Assembly (NCBI RefSeq): GCF_004119445.1
Contig: NZ_QICI01000010.1
Location: 87,405-151,404, forward strand
Origin: Chryseobacterium sp. CH21
Lineage (GTDB): Bacteria > Bacteroidota > Bacteroidia > Flavobacteriales > Weeksellaceae
Direction of reading: 5' to 3'
DNA: 64,000 nt
Shown: positions 27,010-36,367 of the stretch, in pieces
How the letters are laid out: each line of letters begins with the position of its first letter
How positions within the stretch are numbered: the first letter of the stretch is position 1
Notes under the pieces: model-generated
Seen by the model: only the letters and a program-made list of their open reading frames with translations
The model's database searches: none
What the model was told of the DNA's origin: nothing
Position numbers and translations under genes: made by a program

Positions 27010-29804
27010 ATGGTCCATAATGACTCCCGATTCCCTTTGAGGCTTCGATTTCTCAGTTTTTTTATTTTTATCATTACAATTACAGCAGTCAAGTCACAAA
27101 ATCAAAAATTTATAATCACTTTTGAACTAAAAAGTAAGGATCAATCTTCGTTGAAAGGTTCTGAAATTAAAATTTCGAATGAAGAAAATTCCTATTCAAT
27201 AACTACCGATGAAAAAGGAGTCGCAACCATTTCTATTATTCCCGGAAAATATAAAATAGAAGCATGGAAAAATGGAATTCCGGGGTATTCCGATAAAATA
27301 TTTGTGACAAAAACAGAAACCATCACTTTACCATTTCAGGAAAAGCTCAATACGATTGAAGAAGTAGTGATTACTGCCAAAGAAGGAAAAGGACTTACTT
27401 CCTCTTCCATCATTAACAAGAGAGCCATGCAACATTTGCAGCCGTCAAGTTTTTCTGATCTTCTGGAACTTCTTCCCGGTGGAAGATCAAATGATCCGGT
27501 TCTTAATCAGGTTAACAAAATCAGCCTTCGTGAAACCGGAAGACCCGGCTCAGATTACAATACATCCTCTATGGGAACAACGTTTTTGGTAGATGGTGCA
27601 CCTTTGAACTCCAATGCTAACCTCCAGTATTCTTATGATTTTTTAGACAAAACCAATAACGGACTGAAACGCAGACTTAATATAACCAGTGGTGTAGACA
27701 TGCGAACTATTTCTACAGATCAGATTGAAAGTGTGGAAGTTCTCCGCGGAATTCCTTCCGTCATCTATGGAAATCTTACTTCAGGTATTGTAAAAATCAC
27801 CAACAAATCCGGATATACAAGATGGAAGGCAAGATTTAAGGCAGATGGCTACAGTAAGCTTTTTGCAGTGAGCAAAGGTTTTGAAAATAAAGAAAAAGAT
27901 CTGAAAATCAATACAGGCCTGGATTATCTGAATGCAAAGACCGATCCGAGAGACCGTTTAGAAAGTTATGAAAGAATTACCGCCCATCTTGGTATCATTA
28001 AAGAAAAAAATATGATCACGGAACGGCAAAATGGCAAAGTAATCTCAGTTATACAGGTTCTTTGGACGGTTCAAAATCTGATCCGGATATAGATTTGTCC
28101 GAGCTCAATTCTTATGAAGTGAATACTCATTTTTTGAGTCTTTCCAATCTATTCACTTATACTAAAAATGAACCTTCATTCTACCGTTCAACTGAAATTC
28201 AGGCAACTCTTAACCAAAGATTTGACAAAATAAAGCAGACTAAATTTATTCAGCTGGAAAATGCAACGGCTTTTCCTCTATCAACAATTGCAGGAGAATA
28301 TGACGGTTACTATCCTGAACCTCGTTACATTTCAAATTATACAGTGGATGGAAAACCTCTGGATCTGTTTGTTAAAATGATCAATAATTTCCAGATTAAT
28401 TACAAATCGGTGACGCATGAGTTCAATGCCGGATTTGACTGGCAAATGAGTAAAAACTGGGGCAAAGGACAATTATTTGATATCTACAGACCTATTGATC
28501 CTAAGGCTACATTCAGACCGCGTGCTTACCGTGATGTTCCTGCTTATATGACTTCCGCATTGTTCCTGGAGTCTGTCAACTCATTACAAGCAGGCAAACA
28601 TCAACTTACACTGGCATTAGGATTCAGAGGAAACACGATGATGAATCTTCCTTCTCATTTTAAAATGAATGGAAAATTATATGCAGATCCAAGAGCAAAC
28701 TTCCAATGGGAGCTTCCCTCTTTTGACTGGATGAACAAAAAAGCAACCATAGCTTTGACATTAGGATATGGAAAACAAAGTCTTTTCCCTGACCTTAATC
28801 TTCTGTATCCGGAATTTATTTACAAAGATATCCAGCAGCTGAATTATTTCCATAATAATCCAAATTACAGAAGAATCAATTATAAAACACTGATTTACAA
28901 TCCACAAAATCCGGATATAGAACCCGCTGTGAATGAAAAATTTGAAGCAAGAGTTGATTTCAGTCTTGGCGCACACCAACTGTCTGTAACTGTATTTAAA
29001 GAAAATATGCACAATGCTTTCCGTTCAATGAATGAATATGCCTTATATCAGTACAAAAAATACGATACTTCAGGACTGAATCATGATGCCATCACTTCTC
29101 CACCGGATGTGAACACACTTCCCTATCAGAATGTGAATGAAAACTTTCTTTACACCACTCAGCGAAATGGAAGCAAAGTGGACAAAGAAGGTATTGAATT
29201 TCAATATTCTTCCAATAGAATTCCAGTGATTAACACAAGATTAACTCTAAACGGGGCCTGGTTCCGTACAAAATATGGCAATAGTCTTCCAGTATACAGA
29301 GGAAGAGATTTACTAATCAACGGAAGACCTTATCCTTATCTTGGACTATATGAAGGGATGGAGCCCAATTCTGTGAATGAAGTTTTGAATACCAATCTGA
29401 TGCTGGATACTTATATTCCCCGCCTGGATCTTGTTTTTTCTTCATCATTCCAGTTTTCATGGTATTCCATGAGAAAAATCCTTCCTATGAGCGGAATTCC
29501 CAGTCATTATGTAGATCAGAATGGCACTGTTCTTCCTTACAACCCGGATGCTGTAAAAGGAACGATCCTGGAAAGTCTGATCATTACTCAAAACGAGGAT
29601 TTATACACTACTACCAGAAGACCTATGGAGATGAACCTCAATCTCAAAGTAACCAAAAGTTTCAGAAATAAAACGGTAATAGTATCCATGTTTGCCAACC
29701 GGTTATTCAGCTATTATACCCCTTACAACAATAACGGATTTACCATCAACAGAAAAGGTGCTTATGATCCCTACTTCGGAATGGAAATCAATTTCAATTT
29801 ATAA
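27010..29804 (+). pseudogene. TonB-dependent receptor, split by one frameshift
   Basis: Outer-membrane receptor with a signal peptide (cleavage after VKS), a carboxypeptidase-regulatory-like N-domain (about 30-115: GSEIKI, YKIEAW), a plug with TonB-box-like EEVVITA and IYGNLTSGIVKI, and a beta-barrel ending in FNFNL. The first frame runs 27010-28092, the second continues to 29804. Reading shifts at the A7 run 28004-28010; an eighth A gives continuous KEKKYDHGTAKWQ and restores about 931 residues. Conservation-like sequence on both sides and the missing-A signature favour a sequencing artifact. It heads a four-gene operon with DUF4876, DUF6850 and a peroxidase. Substrate unknown, perhaps a metal chelate. 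Confidence 0.85.
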
Positions 29805-29825
29805 ACAATTTCAATTCAATAAATT

Positions 29826-31044
29826 ATGTTAAAACATGTATTAAGAACACTGTTCGTATTGTGTGCAGCTCTTGCCATTACAGCCTGTTCTTCAGATTCA
29901 AACGATGCTCCGGAAGCAAAAACCTCATTAAAACTTGAACTTAAAGTAGTTCCTGATAATATTCAGGTTAAAGAATATAAAAATATTACCATCAGTTTCA
30001 AAGAGTTAAATTCAGGATTTACCATTACTCAGGAGCTTAAAAATACTAACGTTTTACAGGTTGTACTTCCTTCAGGAACGTATAACGTTACGGCGGAAGG
30101 AAGTATTATGTATGGTGATAATTTCGGATCGGTAGAAGCTAAAGTTGCCGGTGTACAAAACGGAATCGTTATCAATGGTAATGAAACAACAAAACGTTGG
30201 ATCTTTCTTTGAAATCAGGGAACAGCAGTGATCTGATCCTAGAAGAAGTCTTCTTTACCGGAACAAAAACACCGCAGGGAGCAATGTATTTCGGTGATCA
30301 GTATTTTAAAATCACCAATAATACGGACAAGACTTTGTATGCAGATGGTATGCTGCTGATACAATCCAGTTTTATGACGAATGAAAAGCAGGATTACAGC
30401 CCAAATATTATGGGAACTGCTCTATCTGCAGGTGCTATTATCAGAATTCCAGGAAACGGCACAATGTATCCTGTAAAAGCCGGAGAATCTATTATTATTG
30501 CGGAAGATGCTATTAATCATAAAGATTTTAATCCTTCATCCATCAATCTTTCTAATGCGAATTTCCAGATTTTCAAAGAAGATTCTGATGATATCGACAA
30601 TCCTGCCGTTCCGAAAATGGTGAATGTTTTTGAAAAATGGTAATTCATACACAAGGATATTATGCTTATGCTCTGGCACGTTTGCCACAGGGAATGACGA
30701 GTGAAGCCTTGGTTGCCCAAAACGCTTATACTTACACGTATAACCTTACCATTAACGGTGATGTATATCCTATGGACGGAACAGCTGTCAAAATCCCCAA
30801 TGAATGGATTACAGATGCTGTGAATTTAAGTGTACAGGATTCATTCCAATGGCTGGTAACTTCTCCTTCTTTGGATATGGGATGGACTTCCGTAGCTGCT
30901 TTTGACGGAGATAAAAACCGTTTCGGAAAAGCTGTCCGCAGAAAAGTAACCGGAAAAACAATGGATGGCAAAAATATCCTTAAAGATACCAACAACTCCA
31001 CAACAGACTTTGAACATGGTGTAAAGCCATCTTTATTCAATTAA
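29826..31044 (+). pseudogene. DUF4876-type lipoprotein, two frameshifts
   Basis: Lipoprotein (lipobox AITAC, Cys21) of the DUF4876 type that accompanies TonB receptors in Bacteroidetes. An N-terminal beta-sandwich (about 37-130) resembles a transthyretin-like fold, followed by a larger beta domain with EVFFTGTKTPQG and YFKITNNTD segments. The frame breaks at an A4 run (30191-30194) and an A5 run (30633-30637); one extra A at each joins TTKTLDLSLK and VFEKMVIHTQG and gives about 406 residues. It sits 21 nt after the receptor and 1 nt before DUF6850. Likely a surface or periplasmic partner of the receptor; function not known. Confidence 0.8.
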
Positions 31045-31045
31045 A

Positions 31046-32560
31046 ATGAAATATTTTCTTTCCATATCGATCCTGCTCACCTCTTTTTCGGGAATAACAA
31101 TGCATGCTCAGATCAATGACACTATCAAAGAGAAAGTGCGCGAAGAATATAGCTTTGAAAGGCTTATTAAAAACAGTATTACCCTCAATCCCGCCAGTTA
31201 TGCCGGAGCAAGGAAATACAGCATCACAAACTTCAATGTGTTTACTGAAAAAAGCAACACCCCCAATCAACTGCAGCAAAAAGGAAAAGGGAAAAACCTA
31301 TGGGGTGCAGAGGTTTACAGCTTACAAAAGCTCGATGATCAAACATCAGTCTGGGGCAATGCCTCATATACACAGGGGAAAAATAAGCAGATGGTATGGA
31401 ATGAAAATTCAGATTATGATCTCATTTATCCTTATGTAGCAGCGGACAGTGTGGGTGGTGATATGAAATTTGAAGACTATAGCTTTTCAGGAGGATATTC
31501 CAGAAAAATAGATACTTACACTTTAGGGATTACAGGAAGTTATCAGGCAACATTGAGTTACAGAGATGCAGATCCACGCCCGAAAAATACAGCAGCTCAT
31601 TTTTCTCTGGCAATGGGAGCCAACAAACTGATGTTCCAAAAGTTCAAAATTGGAGCTTATGTGAATGCTGAAAAGTATACTCAAAAACATAATCTGAGCT
31701 TTGTAAGCAACCAGGAATATCCTATGATTTATAATATGAGCGGACTGGGAAATTATAACGAACTCCTTTCCGGAAAACTCCGCCAGGCATATTATGAGGG
31801 CTGGTCTTACGGAGGAGGTTTACAGATCTTTGAAGCTGACAATAGAAACTGGTATCTGAATATAAGTCTTAAAAAGTTTAATCTTGATAAGCTATTGACA
31901 GAATATGCAGATCTCAATGCTTCAAAAATTGATGAACAGCAGGTTAGCTTTTCCGCCGGAAAATTCTTTGATTCCGGAAAAACAGTCTGGGGAATTTCTG
32001 CCGAAGGTAACAGTACAGAAAGAAAAGGAACTGAAAACCTTTTTCTGAATGAAAATTCAAGAAATTATATTCAGATCGGAAGTGTGGAAAAATACAACCA
32101 TAAGATCAATAGTATCATTTTCAAAGGGCTCATACAATTGGGTAATGAAAAGGCAAAATCGTCTTTTATCCCCTTCTTTGGATGGAATCAGGAAAAAGAA
32201 AAATACAACAGTCCTCTATCAAAAATAGAATTAAGCAAGATTATGTATGGTACGGATTATCAATGGATTAAAACTTTCGAAAATCTACAGACACTGTCTG
32301 TTGTAGCAGGATTTTCAGCTACCAATGTCTATCAAAAAGATGCGCTTTTCAACAATTCCGGAAAACTGTCCATCAATGCTATGCTTCAGGAAAATTATGC
32401 TTTTCAGTCTTCGGATTTCTGGCAGGCAAAACTTGATATTCATTTTCATTTCAGCTTCCCCGTTGTGAAAAATGCTTTTGTAGGAGGTAAAATGATGTAC
32501 AGCAATTTTAAAAATGGCAGCAATACTTTATTTGCAGTCAGTATAGGAAGTATATTTTAA
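31046..32560 (+). CDS. DUF6850-type outer-membrane beta-barrel protein
   Basis: The 504-residue protein has a signal peptide (1-21, cleavage after MHA) and a long series of alternating hydrophobic/polar beta strands ending in FAVSIGSIF with a terminal Phe, as in outer-membrane barrels. The layout (SLTLNPASYAG-like start, LQKLDDQTSVWGNASY repeats) fits DUF6850, which I recall next to DUF4876 genes. It starts one nucleotide after the DUF4876 stop and ends 4 nt before the peroxidase, so all are translationally close. It has no plug or TonB box. Probable role: outer-membrane channel or assembly partner in the same uptake system. Confidence 0.8.
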   Translation: MKYFLSISILLTSFSGITMHAQINDTIKEKVREEYSFERLIKNSITLNPASYAGARKYSITNFNVFTEKSNTPNQLQQKGKGKNLWGAEVYSLQKLDDQTSVWGNASYTQGKNKQMVWNENSDYDLIYPYVAADSVGGDMKFEDYSFSGGYSRKIDTYTLGITGSYQATLSYRDADPRPKNTAAHFSLAMGANKLMFQKFKIGAYVNAEKYTQKHNLSFVSNQEYPMIYNMSGLGNYNELLSGKLRQAYYEGWSYGGGLQIFEADNRNWYLNISLKKFNLDKLLTEYADLNASKIDEQQVSFSAGKFFDSGKTVWGISAEGNSTERKGTENLFLNENSRNYIQIGSVEKYNHKINSIIFKGLIQLGNEKAKSSFIPFFGWNQEKEKYNSPLSKIELSKIMYGTDYQWIKTFENLQTLSVVAGFSATNVYQKDALFNNSGKLSINAMLQENYAFQSSDFWQAKLDIHFHFSFPVVKNAFVGGKMMYSNFKNGSNTLFAVSIGSIF

Positions 32561-32564
32561 ACAC

Positions 32565-33707
32565 ATGATGATAAAATTTTCAGATATAAAATTAGTTGCC
32601 GTGCTTGGAGGGATCTCTCTTTTCTTTATGCAGCATACTCTTCAACAATACAGAGTGGATTATGGAGAAACAGTGGAACACTATAAAAAGCCTGTACAAT
32701 ACTGGCCAAAACCTACAGTGGATGCAGGTGTCAACTGGAAAGAATTTGAGGCAATAGAATGGGATTCTAACTACTATGACACTCAGGAACAGCCTGAAGT
32801 AATGCTTGGGAAAAAGCTGTTTTTTGATCCTAAACTGTCACAATCCAGCCAGATATCCTGCAGCAGCTGCCATAACCCTGAACTGGGCTGGGGAGACGGT
32901 CAGGAAGTAGCATTGGGAACAGATCATTTGCAGGGAAAAAGAAATACCCAGTCTCTTTTTAATATTGGAGACCGCCAGTCCTATTTCTGGGACGGAAGAG
33001 CAAAGACGTTGGAAGAACAGCTTGTGGGACCTATTTCTGCCCATAACGAAATGAATATGAAACCGGAAAAACTGGCCGGAAAGCTATCAAAATTAAAAGA
33101 ATACAGAAAGCTTTTTAAAGAAGTTTACCAAACTGATAAAATCACGTTTGATAAAATCGCAAAAGCGCTGGCTACTTTTCAAAGAACAATCAGAAGCCAG
33201 CCGAGCAGGCTGGATAAGTTCATAAAAGGTGATTATAAAGCCATGAGCGACAAGGAAATCTATGGGATGCATCTATTCCGTACCAAAGCAAGATGCATGA
33301 ACTGTCACTACGGAAAATATCTTACTGATGAATCTTTCCATAACATAGGACTTACTTATTACAAACGGGAATATGAAGATCTTGGATTGTATCATATCAC
33401 TAAAAATTCTGATGATACAGGGAAATTTAAAACCCCTTCGCTGAGAGATCTTGACTATACTGCCCCATGGATGCATAACGGACTCATGGACGATATGCAT
33501 GGTGTTGTCAGTTTATACAACAGCGGTATGCAGATGATAAACCCTACTCCTGAAGAAAAAAAAGCCGATCCTAATTTTCCTGTCACAGATCATCTGATAA
33601 AACCTTTACACCTGAATGAGCAGGAAATGGATGCCATTGTTTCATTTTTAAAAAGTATGTCCGGAAGCTATTACAAAATGCCAAGACCGGAAATCCCAAG
33701 AAAATAG
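32565..33707 (+). CDS. di-heme cytochrome c peroxidase
   Basis: Periplasmic c-type di-heme peroxidase, 380 residues, the usual CCP length. An N-terminal hydrophobic segment (about 10-27) anchors or exports it. Heme motifs are Cys99-SSCH and Cys244-MNCH. SLFNIGDRQSYFWDGRA and the C-terminal TPSLRDLDYTAPWMHNG region are CCP hallmarks. It is the last gene of the receptor operon, 4 nt after DUF6850. In context it could handle peroxide, or oxidize the metal or ligand carried by the receptor; that is inference. Confidence 0.92.
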   Translation: MMIKFSDIKLVAVLGGISLFFMQHTLQQYRVDYGETVEHYKKPVQYWPKPTVDAGVNWKEFEAIEWDSNYYDTQEQPEVMLGKKLFFDPKLSQSSQISCSSCHNPELGWGDGQEVALGTDHLQGKRNTQSLFNIGDRQSYFWDGRAKTLEEQLVGPISAHNEMNMKPEKLAGKLSKLKEYRKLFKEVYQTDKITFDKIAKALATFQRTIRSQPSRLDKFIKGDYKAMSDKEIYGMHLFRTKARCMNCHYGKYLTDESFHNIGLTYYKREYEDLGLYHITKNSDDTGKFKTPSLRDLDYTAPWMHNGLMDDMHGVVSLYNSGMQMINPTPEEKKADPNFPVTDHLIKPLHLNEQEMDAIVSFLKSMSGSYYKMPRPEIPRK

Positions 33708-33744
33708 ATTTTAATCTTATTAAATAATTGATTTCATAAACAGT

Positions 33745-33789
33745 AAATCCTTTTATCTAAATAAAAACTTTAGATAAAAGGATTTTTTA
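33745..33789. terminator. bidirectional terminator between convergent genes
   Basis: 16-bp perfect AT-rich stem (33745-33760 with 33770-33785), loop of 9 nt, T-rich on the + side and preceded by A-rich sequence on the other, between the peroxidase and the patatin gene. Confidence 0.82.
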
Positions 33790-33818
33790 ATATCTTAAAA
33801 ACTGAGAAAAATTATTCT

Positions 33819-36182
33819 TTAAAACTTGAAGCCAACGCTGAAATAGATCCTTGAAAAATCAAGCTGGCTGTTTCTGGAAACATTCAGATTGATAGGTCCA
33901 ATCAGAGATTCATATCCAAGGTTTACTCCATACCCAAACATATCAAAGCTGTTATTAAAAGGTGAAAGCTCTTCACTCACTTTTCCATAGCTGAACGAAG
34001 GAGTAAGATAAAGTTTTTTCATAATTCTGTACTGAAATGACACTGCAGCCTTTGCTACTGAAGTCATAGGAAGTTCTTTCTGACGAAGACCATTGAATTC
34101 AGGACTTAGCAGATCATAATTATATTCGCTTCCTCCCAGGTTATATTTCTGATTTAAAAACAGATACGGGACCTGCTCATCTCTCTTTGATCCAAAGCTT
34201 GCTCCCAAAAATACGTTGGCCTTTACCGTCAGTCTTCTTGTAATAGGATGATAAAAGTTTTCATTCAAAGTAAAAGAAATCAGGTTTTTAGGCTCATAAT
34301 AATAAGAGTCTTTTGGATTAAGAATCAGATATAAAAGAGGCTGCACCGTTTCCAGATCATAAAGCTGATATCGATCACCATAATAAAATCTTGTGCTCAC
34401 CTGAAGATGATTCCCTTTTGTTGTAAAATATCTTTTGTTAAGATTGTTCTGTTCAAACTTCAGAAATGTGTTGAAATTACTGTGGTTATAGAGTTTTTTA
34501 CTGTAATTATCCACTTTTGCCTGATCTACTTTATCCAATAAACTATACATTCTTTCTGTACTGAATTCCGTTCCCACAGAAAAATATGCATTGGGGCTGA
34601 TATTATAATTCAGGGCAATTTTTCCGGTGATATTGCGGTACATATGGTTAGGAAAGCGGTCGCTGCCATCTTCGTTTACATCATACAGCCTAAAATTTAA
34701 ATCATTACTTTTAAGATTAACCATTTTTGCTTCCAGATCCAGCCACAAACGCTCACCACTATCCAGAAACTGCTGATAGGCAAGTTTAGCTTTGAAACGT
34801 TCGGAAATATCTACTGTTGCCAGAAACCTTGATCTGTTCAGGAGAATATTTCTGTAGGTATAGTTCACAATAATTCCTACTGACTGCTCTGTATCATAAT
34901 GCAGGGCGAGTTTAAATGCTCCTTTTTTCGCTCTTTTCACAAAAATATTCATCACAAGACCATCATCCACCTTGGTATAGGTATAATACACCTTAACGTA
35001 CTGGCGCATTCCGAATACACGGTCTATGGCTTCATTAACTGTTTTTGCATCGTAATACTTCCCTTCTGTAAGACCCATTTGTTTTTTAAGTACTTCAATT
35101 TCTGCTGCATCTGTAATAGGTGTTCCGTCTTCTTCATTAAAAGTGAATTTTGTGGTAGGCAGTTTCACCTCTTCAATCATCGTATGCTCATATTGGATTC
35201 CAGCTTTTCGCTGAGCTTCTGCCAGAGCTACAAACTCAGGAAGGTGCTTTCTGGCCTCCGTCTCTCCTATTTTGATAATCCTTCTGAATTTGGCAAAATC
35301 CTTCGTGGTAATCTCTCCCAAAGGATCTACAAAGTCTACGAGAATATTAGAGAGTTCTTTTTGATGCTTAAAATCTTCTACGGAACGGATGGCATGAGTC
35401 TGATAGATCATCTTCATCGGATTTTCAATTTCTTTTTTGGTAAAAAGCCTGAATCCGGTATAGCCTCCAATCACAAAATCAGCACCCATCACTCGAACTT
35501 CATTGGCAGGATAATTACGATCCAATCCGCCATCTACCAAAAGTTTTCCGTCAATATAAACAGGAGCAAAAGCTGCAGGAATTGCCAATGTAGAACGAAT
35601 AGCCAATGGTAAGGATCCTTCTTTCTGCATCACGAGACCTCCGTTTTCAATATCGGATGAAGTAAGCTGAACAGGAATTCTTAGTTTACTGAAATCGTTG
35701 ATATGCTTCGCATTGAAAGTAAGCGTATTAAGTACTTCTCCCATGTATTGACCCTCAATATAAGAACTTGGAAGTGTTGGAATTCCTTTCACTACCGGAA
35801 ATTCAAGGATATACTTATCATATTCGTCTTTCTCGCTGATATTGACTTTATTATAAGGTATTTTATTACTTAGAATCCTACCCCAATCCATTTTATAGAC
35901 CGTATGCTTCAATTGGTCAGCATTATATCCCATAGCATATAAACCGCCCAGAATACCTCCCATACTGGTTCCTGTAATATAATCTACTTTGATTCCCAAT
36001 GAGTCAATCATTTTCAGAATCCCAATGTGAGCAAATCCTTTTGCGCCACCACCACTGAGAGCAAGACCAAACTTAGTATCTTTGGTTACATTCTGAAGGG
36101 CAATATTCAGGGAATCATTTTTTTGCTGAGACTTGACAGTAAGAGAAATAGCGATCGCTAAAAATATCAGGATTTTTTTCAT
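33819..36182 (-). CDS. patatin-like phospholipase fused to outer-membrane barrel
   Basis: Signal peptide 1-18, then a patatin domain (about 35-310): oxyanion GGGAKG (44-49), nucleophile Ser73 in GTSMGG, and Asp217 in VDGGL, a complete Ser-Asp dyad. A POTRA-like segment (about 340-425, TEGKYYDAKTVNEAIDRVF) is followed by a 16-stranded BamA/FplA-type barrel ending in FSVGFKF. At 787 residues it matches type Vd patatin autotransporter-like proteins of Bacteroidetes. Likely activity: phospholipase A1/A2 exposed at the outer membrane. It is transcribed alone. Confidence 0.9.
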   Translation of the reverse strand: MKKILIFLAIAISLTVKSQQKNDSLNIALQNVTKDTKFGLALSGGGAKGFAHIGILKMIDSLGIKVDYITGTSMGGILGGLYAMGYNADQLKHTVYKMDWGRILSNKIPYNKVNISEKDEYDKYILEFPVVKGIPTLPSSYIEGQYMGEVLNTLTFNAKHINDFSKLRIPVQLTSSDIENGGLVMQKEGSLPLAIRSTLAIPAAFAPVYIDGKLLVDGGLDRNYPANEVRVMGADFVIGGYTGFRLFTKKEIENPMKMIYQTHAIRSVEDFKHQKELSNILVDFVDPLGEITTKDFAKFRRIIKIGETEARKHLPEFVALAEAQRKAGIQYEHTMIEEVKLPTTKFTFNEEDGTPITDAAEIEVLKKQMGLTEGKYYDAKTVNEAIDRVFGMRQYVKVYYTYTKVDDGLVMNIFVKRAKKGAFKLALHYDTEQSVGIIVNYTYRNILLNRSRFLATVDISERFKAKLAYQQFLDSGERLWLDLEAKMVNLKSNDLNFRLYDVNEDGSDRFPNHMYRNITGKIALNYNISPNAYFSVGTEFSTERMYSLLDKVDQAKVDNYSKKLYNHSNFNTFLKFEQNNLNKRYFTTKGNHLQVSTRFYYGDRYQLYDLETVQPLLYLILNPKDSYYYEPKNLISFTLNENFYHPITRRLTVKANVFLGASFGSKRDEQVPYLFLNQKYNLGGSEYNYDLLSPEFNGLRQKELPMTSVAKAAVSFQYRIMKKLYLTPSFSYGKVSEELSPFNNSFDMFGYGVNLGYESLIGPINLNVSRNSQLDFSRIYFSVGFKF

Positions 36183-36367
36183 TAGTGATTCTTTGTGTAT
36201 CTTATTACAACTTTAAAAGTTTATGAAGGAGTAAAGATACACAAAAAAGTAAACTGCATAAATGGCTCTTTTCGTGAAATAAACAATTGAATTTGCACTT
36301 ATTATTAAAAATAAACAACCTACTGATTTTCAGATAAAAAGACTCGTATCATCAACGTTAAATCTGT

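Noticed and set aside
27010..31044. True pseudogenes undergoing decay
   Set aside because: All breaks are one missing A in an A run, no nonsense or large deletions, and downstream genes are intact; assembly error is more likely, although the calls are kept as broken because that is what the sequence shows.
34899..35612. 237-residue open frame on the + strand
   Set aside because: Complete shadow of the patatin-barrel gene on the opposite strand; low-complexity F/I/S-rich product.
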